The notes under the pieces are model-generated. The model made no database searches. It was not told where the DNA came from and saw only the letters and a program-made list of their open reading frames with translations. A stretch of 64,000 bases of DNA from CAJQLB01 sp041392065 (GTDB taxonomy: Bacteria > Bacteroidota > Bacteroidia > Flavobacteriales > Flavobacteriaceae), in the NCBI GenBank assembly GCA_041392065.1, contig JAWKMU010000002.1, positions 558,001 through 622,000 on the forward strand. The letters run 5' to 3'. The position numbers and the translations under genes are program-made. Below, piece after piece: positions 34,335 to 44,676 of the stretch. The first letter of the stretch is position 1; each line of letters starts with the position of its first letter.

Positions 34335-37136
34335 TTAATTTTTATCGATTAGTTCCAAACCTTGATTAATTCCTTTTTCCATTGCAGGTACACCACGTTC
34401 CATCCAAACTGGTTTTGGAGCACCTTGCAAATAATGGTCAAAAAACTGTTGCATTCTGATATTAAAATCTTTTCTGTTCTGCATTTTTAAAGGCCAATGA
34501 GGTTCGTCGTTATAATTTAAAAACCATGCTGGTTTTCTTAATCGACGTAAACTTACGAAAAACTCAATACCTTGATACCATGGCACGTGACCATCAGCGT
34601 CATTATGCATAATCAATAAAGGCGTGTTGATTTTATCTATATTAAATATTGGCGAATTTTCCACATAACGTTGTGGATATTCCCAAGGCGTTCCTCCTAT
34701 TCTACTTTGTGTATGCTCATATTGGAATTGTCGACTTAAACCTGTCCACCAACGTATACCTCCATAAGCACTAATCATATTTGGCACTGGAGCACCAGAC
34801 TCTGCAGCTTTAAAAATATCTGTTTTGGTCACTAAGTAAGCAATTTGATAGCCTCCCCAACTATGGCCTTGTGTACCAATATTATCTTTATCTATAAATC
34901 CTTTTTCTATCAACGAAGTGACACCAGGAATCACACAATTAAAGGCGCTTTCTCCAGGATAGCCTTCACGATAATATACATCTGGATTAAAAATTATATA
35001 ACCTCGACTTGCATAAAAACTGTAATTGATTGTTGAACGACCAGGAGAAGGTGCTCTATGGGAATGCAAACCATCAGAGCTTTTCTCATAGAAATTCACA
35101 ATCATTGGATATTTTTTGTTGGGATCGAAATTTTCAGGCTTAATCAGCATTCCTGTTAATGGCAAGCCATCTAAAGACGTCCAATGTACCAATTCTGCTG
35201 TTCCCCAATTATAATCTTTTTGTTGTGGATTGGCATCACTTAAAACGGTTTGATTTTTAAAACTTAAATCTGATAGTCTAAGATTCGGAAACTCATCAAA
35301 TGATTGTCTGGTAAACATGACAGCATCACTAAATTTAGCTTTTCGTGGAGTTGAATAACGATAAGGTCCATCTACAAGTTGACTTCCAGATTTGTTTTTA
35401 TAATTAAACTCATAATAGCCAGAGTTTTTATTTGTTTCATTAAATGTGGTGAGTAACCATTTTTGAGACGTATCAATAGATCGCTCATCAGAATCTAACC
35501 TAATGTAACGATACTCTATTTTGTTTTCTCGTCCTTTGGTTAATCGCGTACTAGTTGCATTATCGGGATTGAATTCCCAAAGGTCATAACGATCGTAAAT
35601 GATTATTGATTTATCATCCTTGGTCCAACCAGCATTTCCATAAGACCCTGGATAATTTGGAGAATCATTCAACTCATCATAAAATACTTTATTTTTGGTT
35701 AGAGCTGTATATTTTGAAGTATTAATATTATAAGTAAACCAAGTACTATCAGCAGGATTGTAACCATAAATATACTTTCCTTTTGGACTCATTTGAGTAA
35801 ATCCAAGATTCTCTTTTAATGCAGATTTTACTGTGCCTGTATTCACGTTAACAATTGCTAAATCTTCAGCTCGTCTTCCAGTCCACTGACTTTCTAAAAG
35901 GTAAGGTTCCTCATTGCTTACTAAAGCAAAAGAGGCATTACCTTCATCTGCTAATCTTGCATCTGGATATTCTTTTGTTGCTATTTGAACTAACTTCTTA
36001 TTGTTTAAATGATAAGCTGTTAAATACGATTTTTTCTGATCGTTTTTAACTTGTAATTCCTGAACTGTATACAATCTTGGTTCGTCGTAAGTCCATACTT
36101 CCACATTTACAATCTCGTCATCTAATAGCAGAGTATCTTGAACAATAGCTGGAAGTGCAAGACCAAAATACATTTTAGAATCGTCTTTAGAGAAACTCAC
36201 ATTGCCATCAGAAGATACTCTGTAACCTTTAGGTGCTGTTTCACCATCTACAATCAACTGTGCCATATTATTAGACGTATTGTAAGAGTACAATTTATTT
36301 GGTCTTATATAAGCTTTGGTTGTATCAGCATCAACTACGAAGCCTAAGTTTTTTCCAGAATCACTGAAACTCAGCTCAAAGTATTTGGTTTGGTCATGCG
36401 AATCAAAAACTTGTTTTGTAGTGTTATTGGCTAAATCAACTACATAAACTCCAGGCTTAACATCGGCTTCATCTCCAGTTGTAATATAGGAAAGCATCTT
36501 CCCTTCTTTGGCAAAAATGTAATTCGTTACAAAATAAATAGTATCCTCTTGTTTGGTTTGTAAGTTCCTTATCACTAATGGATAACCTGTTATATCACTT
36601 GCCTTTTTGGCTTTCTTTTTTGTTTTGGTTGTGTCATTTGAAATAGTGTCTTTTTCTACTTTTTTTGGAACATTCTTTTTTCCATCATCAAAAGTAAAAG
36701 CTATAAATCCTGACCATTTCTGAGGTGTCTTGTAAGACTTTATATTGGCAATTTTATCAAGAGTATTATTCTGTAAATTATAAATACCAAGAGTATCTTT
36801 CGGCATTTTGTCCTTCTTTACTTTTCTGCGTTTCATTTCGGCAATACTGTCTTTCCATGCTTTAATTTGGAAGATTGCAAAATTAGAATCATAGGTAAAC
36901 TGACCTCGTTCAGAGCGTTCATGTTCAAATACTAAATTGGCATTGTTATCTTTTATTTTTAAGTAGTTGTCCTTTTCTCCTTTTTCAAGGGAATACATCA
37001 CGAACTTACCATTTGGAGAAATGGTTTGACCTTGTATGGTATTCCAGATTTCAAAATCAGGATGGTCTAATATTTTTTTTTGAGCAAATGAATTAACAGC
37101 AAAAAATAATATGAATAGATAAATTAGTTGTTTCAT
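34335..37136 (-). CDS. Exported S9-family (prolyl oligopeptidase-like) peptidase
   Basis: I start at ATG 37136 (933 residues), which begins a clear signal peptide (about 1-19, ending NSFAQ); an upstream in-frame TTG at 37172 adds 12 poorly fitting residues. Residues about 30-640 form a beta-propeller. The last 250 or so are the alpha/beta-hydrolase domain, with the nucleophile S759 in GTQGHSWGGYQIAYL, Asp in MHNDADGHVPW and His in NDEPHWPLK. A Lys-rich stretch with KKAKKASD lies in the propeller near residue 170. It should cleave peptides in the periplasm. It is followed at 3 bp by the cupin gene and preceded by a BNR gene 70 bp upstream. Confidence 0.92.
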   Translation of the reverse strand: MKQLIYLFILFFAVNSFAQKKILDHPDFEIWNTIQGQTISPNGKFVMYSLEKGEKDNYLKIKDNNANLVFEHERSERGQFTYDSNFAIFQIKAWKDSIAEMKRRKVKKDKMPKDTLGIYNLQNNTLDKIANIKSYKTPQKWSGFIAFTFDDGKKNVPKKVEKDTISNDTTKTKKKAKKASDITGYPLVIRNLQTKQEDTIYFVTNYIFAKEGKMLSYITTGDEADVKPGVYVVDLANNTTKQVFDSHDQTKYFELSFSDSGKNLGFVVDADTTKAYIRPNKLYSYNTSNNMAQLIVDGETAPKGYRVSSDGNVSFSKDDSKMYFGLALPAIVQDTLLLDDEIVNVEVWTYDEPRLYTVQELQVKNDQKKSYLTAYHLNNKKLVQIATKEYPDARLADEGNASFALVSNEEPYLLESQWTGRRAEDLAIVNVNTGTVKSALKENLGFTQMSPKGKYIYGYNPADSTWFTYNINTSKYTALTKNKVFYDELNDSPNYPGSYGNAGWTKDDKSIIIYDRYDLWEFNPDNATSTRLTKGRENKIEYRYIRLDSDERSIDTSQKWLLTTFNETNKNSGYYEFNYKNKSGSQLVDGPYRYSTPRKAKFSDAVMFTRQSFDEFPNLRLSDLSFKNQTVLSDANPQQKDYNWGTAELVHWTSLDGLPLTGMLIKPENFDPNKKYPMIVNFYEKSSDGLHSHRAPSPGRSTINYSFYASRGYIIFNPDVYYREGYPGESAFNCVIPGVTSLIEKGFIDKDNIGTQGHSWGGYQIAYLVTKTDIFKAAESGAPVPNMISAYGGIRWWTGLSRQFQYEHTQSRIGGTPWEYPQRYVENSPIFNIDKINTPLLIMHNDADGHVPWYQGIEFFVSLRRLRKPAWFLNYNDEPHWPLKMQNRKDFNIRMQQFFDHYLQGAPKPVWMERGVPAMEKGINQGLELIDKN

Positions 37137-37206
37137 GGTTTGATGAATTATTTTAAAAAAAAAGAGAACCAAAAATAAAACTTAATAGTTTCCAATATTC
37201 TATAAC

Positions 37207-40200
37207 TTAGTTTTTTAAGCCTTGTCCTTCAACCCATGGTGCTCCAGTATTTTTGAGCTCACGCTCTAAAGAAGGTAAGGTTGTGTTGACAATTGGTACT
37301 AACTTACCTTTTACTATTGATAGCTGACCTTCAACTCGTTTTAGTAAAAGTTTATGCTCTTCAGTTGGACCATAAGTGTTTCCAGATGTTAACCAAATTA
37401 ATGAGCTACCATCGCTTGCCGCTGGATTTGAGCGTTCACCGATTTCACCCTTAGTATTATCACCGTTAAGTTCTTTATCAATATCCAACAAAGTAATTCT
37501 GGCGTCATTTAATTTTTTAAACAAGGCATCAGATGGTTTAGTGGCTTTATTTAATGCTCTTAACATAGCATCTACAGTACTCTTACTTCTGTTTAATTCA
37601 ACATTTGTGGCTGTCAGGTCTTGTTGGAACGCAATTACAGATTCTCTAAAGTTTGACATTTCATCATATGATTTACGAGGTAAAGAACCATCATATAAAG
37701 GTACAACCTTAAAGGATTGAGGACCTTGTAAAACGGTATTTTCACCATCAACACGCTTTACCAAAGTTACAGTGTAGGCTCCTGGTGTAACCCTAACACC
37801 TCCTCCACCAAAGAAATTTCCTTGAGAACCTTCAGAGCGCAAACGTTCTCCGCTTTTATTCGGATAATTTAGGGCCCAACTTGTACGATGAAAACCTTTG
37901 CTATTATTACCTTTTATAGTATTTACAACATCACCATTAGCATCCTTAATTATTAGTAGAACTTCTGGTCCATCTTGGCGATTTTCAGCTTCAATAGCAT
38001 CCCAACCTGGCCAATTAGTATTAGTTTTTTCACGTTCTTTACGCTCATCCTTCATAGACTTAAAACTATCAGCGAGGTAATATGTAAATACTGCGCCAAA
38101 AGGTGGGTTTTTTGCTGAATATTCATTATCTCCCTGACCATACACTCCTTCAGTTTGTATATACCAATACGCATCCTTTGTTGGAAATAAGGTAGCCGTT
38201 TGTGTAAGCATGCTCTTATCAAAATTACGTATTGGAGTATAATCATCTAAAATATAAAAACCTCTACCAAAAGAAGCACCAACAAGATCGTTTTCACGTC
38301 GTTGAATAGTAATGTCTCGGAATGAAATGGTTGGTAAACCACCTTTTAATTGAATCCAATTTGCTCCAGCATTTACTGTAAAATAAACACCATATTCAGT
38401 AGCAGCGAACAGCAAATCTTTTTTAACGTGATCCTGAACCAAACGCCATGTTAATAGTCGATCTGGCAAGTCGCCATTAATTATGTTCCAAGTTTTACCT
38501 TTATCACTACTTTTCAATAAATATGGTTTATAATCTCCATGCTTATGATTATCTAATGCAGCATACACCACATTAGCATCAAATAAATCAGCTCGAACAT
38601 CATTAACAAATGGTGTTTCTGGTATTCCTTTGATTGAACTTAGCATGAATTTAGTCCAATTGCCTCCTCCATCTTCCGATACCTGAATAATACCATCATC
38701 AGTACCTGCGTATAAAAGACCTTCTTGAACTGGTGATTCTGCCAGCGAGGTTATGGTATTATAATTTGACATAGCTCCAACATCCCAAGCATTGTCCCAA
38801 CTTTGCTGTTTACCATAATATGGTATTGACATTCGTTCCTGATTACGTGTTAAATCCTTAGAAATTGGTGTCCAAGAATCACCTCTATCTTCTGAACGCC
38901 AAACACGCTGAGATGCAAAGTACAATCGAGTGGGTTTGTGTGGACTCACTAATATAGGTGCATCCCAATTAAAACGTTCAAAAGGATCTCCTTCACGCGC
39001 TTGAGGTTGAATGTAAACTGTCTCTTTTGTAGTTTGATCAATACGCCACAGTGTACCTTCTTGAAACTCACCATAGGTAATATTCGGATTTCCAGGTTCC
39101 GTAGCCGACTGATGACCATCAGCACCTAATGTAATCCACCAATCCGAATTGGTAATCCCTTGAGAGCTCATAGTTTGTGAAGGACCTCCTTGTGAACCAT
39201 TATCCTGAGTACCTCCATAAACGTTATAAAAAGGTCTGCTGTCATCAACAGCAACTTTGTAGAATTGTATTACAGGAAGATTACTAATATATTTCCATGA
39301 TTTTGTAAGATCAAAACTCTCATATAAACCACCATCTGTACCAAACAAGACATAATTAGGATCAGACTTCTTAAATGCCATAGCATGATTATCTACGTGT
39401 TTGTTGTTTTCATTCATTGCATTAAAGGTTTTACCGTGATCATCTGAGATTAATACAACATTATTCATTAAATACAATTTGCCTTCGTGATGAGGACAAG
39501 CATATAACTCTTGATAGTAATGAGGACCTGTTCCTCCAGATACAGTATCAGATTGTTTAGACCAAGATTCGCCTTTATTAGTGGACATAAAAATACCTCC
39601 TTTAGTACGGTCGGTTTCTATGGCTGCATAAATGATGTCAGAATTGAATGGAGACATTGCTAATCCTATTTTTCCAAGGTTTGATGAAGGAATACCTTTT
39701 TTAAGTTCTTTCCAAGTCAATCCACCATCAACACTTTTGTGAATACCTGAACCTGGTCCACCACCCAAGTATCCAGCAACAGTACGTTGCCGTTGCCATG
39801 TGGCTGCATACACTATGTCTGGATTATTAGGATCTATAAGCAAATCTGTAGCACCAACCCATTCACTGTCACCTAGTGTTCTGTTCCAAGTTTTTCCACC
39901 ATCAGTTGTCATATAAACACCACGCTCACCACCTTTGCTCCAAAGAGGTCCTTGAGACGCTACCCAAATCACATCAGAATTTTCAGGATGTACAATTATG
40001 GTTGATAAATGTTCAGAGTTTTTCAGCCCCATGTTGGTCCAAGATTTTCCATCGTCATGACTTACATAAATTCCATCTCCAAATGCTACATGACGACCAC
40101 CAACATTTTCACCAGTTCCTACCCAAATCGTATGAGGATTGCTAGGATCAATTGCCAAACTTCCAATTGAATAAGTTGACTCATTGTCAAAAATAGGAGT

Positions 40201-40464
40201 CCATGTTGTTCCTGAATTTTCGGTTTTCCAAACTCCACCAGAACCAACGGCAACATACCATACGTTTTCGTTTTCGGGATGAATTGCAATGTCTGCTATT
40301 CGCCCAGAAGTTAATGCCGAGCCTATGTTTCTGAATTGTAGACCACTAAAAGTTGAAGCATTGAGCTCATTTGCGTTTTCAGACGATTTTTTTTGGGCAT
40401 TTAGACTAAACGTGACTGTTAAAATTAAAAGCAGCAATAATTGTTTTGTTATCGATTTTTTCAT
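37207..40464 (-). CDS. Large BNR/VPS10-like beta-propeller exported protein
   Basis: 1085 residues with a signal peptide over about 1-23 (ending LNAQ). The Asp-box blades run through residues 40-760 (KTENSGTTW, SHDDGKSW, TTDGGKTW, KSVDGGLTW, STNKGESW, SDDHGKTF, RSEDRGDSW, SEDGGGNW, KSSDKGKTW), ending at FYILDDYTPIRNF. A following beta-sandwich includes FHRTSWALNYPN and TPGAYTVTLVKRVDG, and the C-terminal 170 residues are helical. Same family as the proteins at 18573-21602 and 1-1415. Whether it acts on a glycan or simply binds a ligand is unknown. Gaps of 21 bp (from CocE) and 70 bp (to S9) place it in the minus-strand cluster. Confidence 0.9.
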   Translation of the reverse strand: MKKSITKQLLLLLILTVTFSLNAQKKSSENANELNASTFSGLQFRNIGSALTSGRIADIAIHPENENVWYVAVGSGGVWKTENSGTTWTPIFDNESTYSIGSLAIDPSNPHTIWVGTGENVGGRHVAFGDGIYVSHDDGKSWTNMGLKNSEHLSTIIVHPENSDVIWVASQGPLWSKGGERGVYMTTDGGKTWNRTLGDSEWVGATDLLIDPNNPDIVYAATWQRQRTVAGYLGGGPGSGIHKSVDGGLTWKELKKGIPSSNLGKIGLAMSPFNSDIIYAAIETDRTKGGIFMSTNKGESWSKQSDTVSGGTGPHYYQELYACPHHEGKLYLMNNVVLISDDHGKTFNAMNENNKHVDNHAMAFKKSDPNYVLFGTDGGLYESFDLTKSWKYISNLPVIQFYKVAVDDSRPFYNVYGGTQDNGSQGGPSQTMSSQGITNSDWWITLGADGHQSATEPGNPNITYGEFQEGTLWRIDQTTKETVYIQPQAREGDPFERFNWDAPILVSPHKPTRLYFASQRVWRSEDRGDSWTPISKDLTRNQERMSIPYYGKQQSWDNAWDVGAMSNYNTITSLAESPVQEGLLYAGTDDGIIQVSEDGGGNWTKFMLSSIKGIPETPFVNDVRADLFDANVVYAALDNHKHGDYKPYLLKSSDKGKTWNIINGDLPDRLLTWRLVQDHVKKDLLFAATEYGVYFTVNAGANWIQLKGGLPTISFRDITIQRRENDLVGASFGRGFYILDDYTPIRNFDKSMLTQTATLFPTKDAYWYIQTEGVYGQGDNEYSAKNPPFGAVFTYYLADSFKSMKDERKEREKTNTNWPGWDAIEAENRQDGPEVLLIIKDANGDVVNTIKGNNSKGFHRTSWALNYPNKSGERLRSEGSQGNFFGGGGVRVTPGAYTVTLVKRVDGENTVLQGPQSFKVVPLYDGSLPRKSYDEMSNFRESVIAFQQDLTATNVELNRSKSTVDAMLRALNKATKPSDALFKKLNDARITLLDIDKELNGDNTKGEIGERSNPAASDGSSLIWLTSGNTYGPTEEHKLLLKRVEGQLSIVKGKLVPIVNTTLPSLERELKNTGAPWVEGQGLKN

Positions 40465-40485
40465 TTCTTATAATTAATGTTGTGA

Positions 40486-42372
40486 TTATTTATTTGCTAT
40501 TGGGATTCTTATTTGCGATGGATACTCTGATGAATGATGCACATTATTATGCGCCACTACACCAATTTTTTCATCATAATTATTTCCTCCTGTATTTAAG
40601 TTTCTAGCAAAACGAGGAAAGTTACTACTTGATATTTCAATACGAATTCGATGTCCTTTTTTGAATAAATTACTTGTGGACATTGGTGTTAAGTTTACTT
40701 CATAAACTTTACCCTTTTCCATAAACACTTCCTTATCATAACCTTCACGATAGCGAACACGCTGAATAGTTTCATCTAAATTATAAGCTGAACCATCAGG
40801 ATGAACATCTATTAATTTAATAGTAAAATCAGTATCCTTTACATCTGATGAAACATACAATTTAGACTCTATAAAACCAGAAACTTCAGTGTCTTCCTTT
40901 AAAAAATCAGTAGTATAAACCAAAATATCATTTCTGGCTTCCATGTCTTGCTGATTATAAGATCCTCCTTTCACAGCATTTCCTGTACAACAAACATTAC
41001 CTCCATAAGAAGGAACTGGAGCCATAGGATCGTAAGTAAAACTATCTGGATTATCTGAATCTGGTTTTGTAGTTGATAATTTACCATCACCAAATCGACT
41101 ATTAGCTTTTCCGTTACTATTTAAGTAGTAAGTAACCATTTCTGTATTCTCAGGTGGCCAAGTTTCAGCAGATTGCCACTTGTTGCTTCCCATAGTATAG
41201 TACTGAACTCGAGGCGTTGTTTCTTTAAAATCATTTTGCTCACCTTTTAACCAAAGGTCAAACCACTTGGTTATTTGCTCATCGTAATTTAGCCTGGCAT
41301 CACCAACACTACGTTCACCAACTATTGTATTTTCGGTTGCTCTGGTATAAGCACAATGCAAGGTTGGAGCTATAACCAAATATTGATTATCTCTAATAAA
41401 AGGATCTTTTGAGTTATTTCTAGCGTGATTGAAAAGTGCTAAGTTTGGTGTTATTGATACATCGTACCAAGAAGCAAACCAAAAACTAGGTGCACCTATA
41501 TCTTTATCGTCATGATAAATTCCGCCTTTAAACCAATCAGGATGATTTGGTTTTCGACGAATCATTTTATCAAAAATTTCATGCTTACCATTAATATTCT
41601 TTAAGATATCCTGAATAGGTAAATGCTTTAAAGCTTCAGCCATATCAACAGGTGGATTTTCTGGAGCAAGATCATAAAATCTTGAAATTCTAATTAAATC
41701 TTCTTGAGTAGCACCTTTTGGAATTCGAGGTTTGAATTTATCATGCTCAACACCATAAAGCCAAGCAAAAAAGAGCATTTGTTCTGCTCCACCACGATAC
41801 CAATTGCCTTGTTCGTTTATGTCTCCTACTCTACCAACACCAGCACCAAAACCCTGAGGTACCATTGCTGCATGAGATGGATGATCTAACGCAGATACTG
41901 CCATTTGCCATTCGGCAGTTGATGAGCAGCCTAAGGTTCCAATTTTACCGTTAGACCAAGGTTGGTTTTTCATCCATTCAAAAGCATCATAGCCATCAGT
42001 TAATGGTACTCCTAGAATATCCCATTCACCTTCAGAGTAATAACGTCCACGCTCATTTTGTACCACATAAACATAACCTTGTTTCACATAATCATATGCT
42101 CGTTCAAAGTTCCGTGTACGTTGTTCGCCATCTCCCCAAGAATTAAAATTATATGGTGTTCTTGAAAAAATTATTGGATACTTTCCATCTCCTTTAGGTC
42201 TGTAAATATCTGTTGCTAGTCTAATGCCATCACGCATTGGCATCATAACTTTTTGATCGACAATAGCAATTTCATTAAGTTTTTCTAAAATATCTCCTTG
42301 TGCTTGTAAAACTGGAATGCTTACAAAGAAACAAGCAAGAGCAGTGAATAAAGTAGTCGCTCGCTTTTTCAT
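40486..42372 (-). CDS. CocE/NonD-family hydrolase (X-Pro dipeptidyl-peptidase S15-like)
   Basis: 628 residues, with a signal peptide over about 1-24 (ending VLQAQ). The alpha/beta-hydrolase domain has MPMRDGIRLATDIYRP near residue 43, the oxyanion region QNERGRYYSEGEWD and the nucleophile elbow GTLGCSSTAEWQMAV near residue 145. The C-terminal third is a jelly-roll with DTDFTIKLIDVHPDGSAYNL, NLFKKGHRIRIEISSSNFPR and the final HSSEYPSQIRIPI. The family includes X-Pro dipeptidyl peptidases, alpha-amino-acid ester hydrolases and glutaryl-7-ACA acylases, so a peptide, ester or amide substrate in the periplasm is likely. It is the first gene of the minus-strand run that ends at 28535. Confidence 0.92.
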   Translation of the reverse strand: MKKRATTLFTALACFFVSIPVLQAQGDILEKLNEIAIVDQKVMMPMRDGIRLATDIYRPKGDGKYPIIFSRTPYNFNSWGDGEQRTRNFERAYDYVKQGYVYVVQNERGRYYSEGEWDILGVPLTDGYDAFEWMKNQPWSNGKIGTLGCSSTAEWQMAVSALDHPSHAAMVPQGFGAGVGRVGDINEQGNWYRGGAEQMLFFAWLYGVEHDKFKPRIPKGATQEDLIRISRFYDLAPENPPVDMAEALKHLPIQDILKNINGKHEIFDKMIRRKPNHPDWFKGGIYHDDKDIGAPSFWFASWYDVSITPNLALFNHARNNSKDPFIRDNQYLVIAPTLHCAYTRATENTIVGERSVGDARLNYDEQITKWFDLWLKGEQNDFKETTPRVQYYTMGSNKWQSAETWPPENTEMVTYYLNSNGKANSRFGDGKLSTTKPDSDNPDSFTYDPMAPVPSYGGNVCCTGNAVKGGSYNQQDMEARNDILVYTTDFLKEDTEVSGFIESKLYVSSDVKDTDFTIKLIDVHPDGSAYNLDETIQRVRYREGYDKEVFMEKGKVYEVNLTPMSTSNLFKKGHRIRIEISSSNFPRFARNLNTGGNNYDEKIGVVAHNNVHHSSEYPSQIRIPIANK

Positions 42373-42569
42373 TATATAAATATTGGTTGGTTAAATAATT
42401 GATTTAAAGGTAGGAAAATGAACTTATAGAATAAACTTTGTTTTAGTTTTTAACAATTCTCTAAATAAATAATAAAATGGAGGTGTCTTTTTTGCACACA
42501 ATTAAGATGAAAACTTGAAGAACTCATATTAAAAATGTAGTTTTATAACCATAATAAAAATCCATTACG

Positions 42570-44654
42570 ATGAAGACTATTTCAAAATTTAAGCAAACTT
42601 TTAAAACACTTGCTATTGCTGCATTTTTAGTTGGTTTCACAGGAACTTTTGCTCAAGATAAATTAAAGAAAATGCCAGGATATGAGCGTTACGCAGAAGT
42701 ATCTCCAAAAATTAGAGGCTCTGTAAAAATGGTTCCTAGAACATACACTTGGAATGACGATAGCTCAGCTTTTGAATACAGTCATGATGGTAAGCGTTTT
42801 CAATATTCAATCAAAACAGGAAAAACTATTGAAGTTGAAGATGTTGTTGAAACTAATAACAGACGCTTTTTTGGTAATCGCCCGCAAAGAGGACGTCAAT
42901 ATCCTTCAGCAGATTCACCTGATGGTAAATTAAAGGCTTATACTCAAGATAGAAATATGTACATAAGCAACATTGATGGTAGTAATGCTATTGCAATTAC
43001 CACAGATGGAAATGAAGAAACTCAAAAAAAATATGGTATTGCTACTTGGGTTTATGGTGAAGAATTAGGTCAAATAACTGCCATGTGGTGGTCTCCAGAT
43101 AGTAAAAAAATAGCATTCTATCGTTTTGAAGAAAAGGATGCCGAAATGTATTATGTGCTTTATGATCAGTTGAAAATTCAAGATTCAGTTGAGATTGAAG
43201 CTTATCCAAAAGTTGGTGCAGATAACTTGCCAGTTGATGTTATGGTTTATGACTTAGAAACCCAAAAAACTACACTGCTTAACACTAGAAACGGAAAGCC
43301 TTTTAACGATGGTGCTTTAGGCACCTATTTATATGGCATGGATTGGACTCCAGATGGTAAAGAATTCTTGTTCCATACAACCAACAGAAAGCAAGATATC
43401 ATGGAATATAAAGCTGCTGATCCAAATACAGGAAAGACTAGAACCATTGTTCGTGAAGAATGGCTACCTAGTTTTACAGTAAATACTCCTGAAATTTATG
43501 TTTTAGACGATGGCAAGCATTTTATTTGGGCTTCAGAGCGTAGTGGTTTCAACAACTACTATTTATACAATTGGGATGGTACTTTAGTAAATGCCATCAC
43601 TAACCACAACTTTGAAGTGAATAGAATATTAAAGGTTGATGAAAAAAATAAGCAACTTTACTATGAAGCTAGAAGTGGTAGTAATCACATGAAAATGCAA
43701 TTGCATCGTGTTAATTTTAATGGAAAGAATAATGTAAGGTTAACAGACCCAACATACAACCATAGTGTGACCATTTCTCCAGATGGAAAATATTTTGTTG
43801 ATGTTGCTCAAACACATAACATTGCTCCTTTTACTAACTTGGTTAATAACAAAGGAAAAATTGTTGCAGAGATTGCTAAAAGTGATATGACAGAGTTTAA
43901 CAATCTCGGACTTAAAACCGTTGAAGTCTTTACTTTTACCTCTGCAGATGGAGTAACGCAATTACATGGTATGTTGCATTTTCCATCTAATTTTGATCCT
44001 AATAAGAAGTATCCTTTAATTCTTGCTAATTATGGTGGACCAGCTACTAATGCTTTTAGAGAAACCTTTACCTTACCAAGTTCGTTAACCGAATATGGTT
44101 TTTTAATTGCCAATATTGATGGTAGAAATGTAAGAGGTCGTGGTAAAAAACTATTGGACCAACTTTACGGAAATCTTTGTATTGTTGAAATGGATGATTT
44201 TGCCGAAGGCATCAAATCACTTTACGATCGTCAATATTTTGATAAAGATAATGTTGGTGTTTACGGAACTTCGTATGGAGGCACAACTGCTGCAACAAGC
44301 TTATTGCGTTTTCCAGATGTGTATCATGCAGCTGTTGCCAATTCTGCTGTGACTGATTGGAGAAATTACGATACCATTTACACTGAACGTTTTATGAATT
44401 TAATTACCAATAATAAAGCTGGTTATGATGCTTCTAATCTCATGACGTATGCTAAAGATTTACAAGGTGAATTGATGATTTACTTTGGAACAAGCGATAA
44501 CAATGTGCATCCTTCAAACTCTTTACAGCTTATAAAAGCTTTACAAGATGCTGGCAAAAGTTTTGAAGTACAAGTTGGACCAGACAGAGGTCATACAGCT
44601 ATGGATACAGATAGAATGATGGAGTTTTTTATTGAGCATTTAGTGATGGATTAA
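42570..44654 (+). CDS. Exported DPP-IV-like S9 peptidase
   Basis: 694 residues, with a signal peptide over about 1-28 (ending GTFAQ). The DPP-IV N-terminal propeller spans about 90-430, containing GIATWVYGEELGQITAMWWS, the segment with the conserved E-E of the dipeptidyl-peptidase loop. The catalytic domain has S568 in VYGTSYGGTTAA (family members usually have W-S-Y-G-G; here T replaces W), D643 in GTSDNNVH and H675 in DRGHTAM. It should remove N-terminal dipeptides, usually after Pro or Ala. It is divergent from the CocE gene, with 197 bp between starts, and followed after 22 bp by a TIR-like gene. Confidence 0.92.
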   Translation: MKTISKFKQTFKTLAIAAFLVGFTGTFAQDKLKKMPGYERYAEVSPKIRGSVKMVPRTYTWNDDSSAFEYSHDGKRFQYSIKTGKTIEVEDVVETNNRRFFGNRPQRGRQYPSADSPDGKLKAYTQDRNMYISNIDGSNAIAITTDGNEETQKKYGIATWVYGEELGQITAMWWSPDSKKIAFYRFEEKDAEMYYVLYDQLKIQDSVEIEAYPKVGADNLPVDVMVYDLETQKTTLLNTRNGKPFNDGALGTYLYGMDWTPDGKEFLFHTTNRKQDIMEYKAADPNTGKTRTIVREEWLPSFTVNTPEIYVLDDGKHFIWASERSGFNNYYLYNWDGTLVNAITNHNFEVNRILKVDEKNKQLYYEARSGSNHMKMQLHRVNFNGKNNVRLTDPTYNHSVTISPDGKYFVDVAQTHNIAPFTNLVNNKGKIVAEIAKSDMTEFNNLGLKTVEVFTFTSADGVTQLHGMLHFPSNFDPNKKYPLILANYGGPATNAFRETFTLPSSLTEYGFLIANIDGRNVRGRGKKLLDQLYGNLCIVEMDDFAEGIKSLYDRQYFDKDNVGVYGTSYGGTTAATSLLRFPDVYHAAVANSAVTDWRNYDTIYTERFMNLITNNKAGYDASNLMTYAKDLQGELMIYFGTSDNNVHPSNSLQLIKALQDAGKSFEVQVGPDRGHTAMDTDRMMEFFIEHLVMD

Positions 44655-44676
44655 TCACAATTAAGATATACCTTAG

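Noticed and set aside
39876..40145. An 89-codon plus-strand frame inside the third BNR gene
   Set aside because: Its His-, Gln- and Ser-rich translation is typical of the antisense of Asp-box repeats; the minus-strand gene accounts fully for the sequence.
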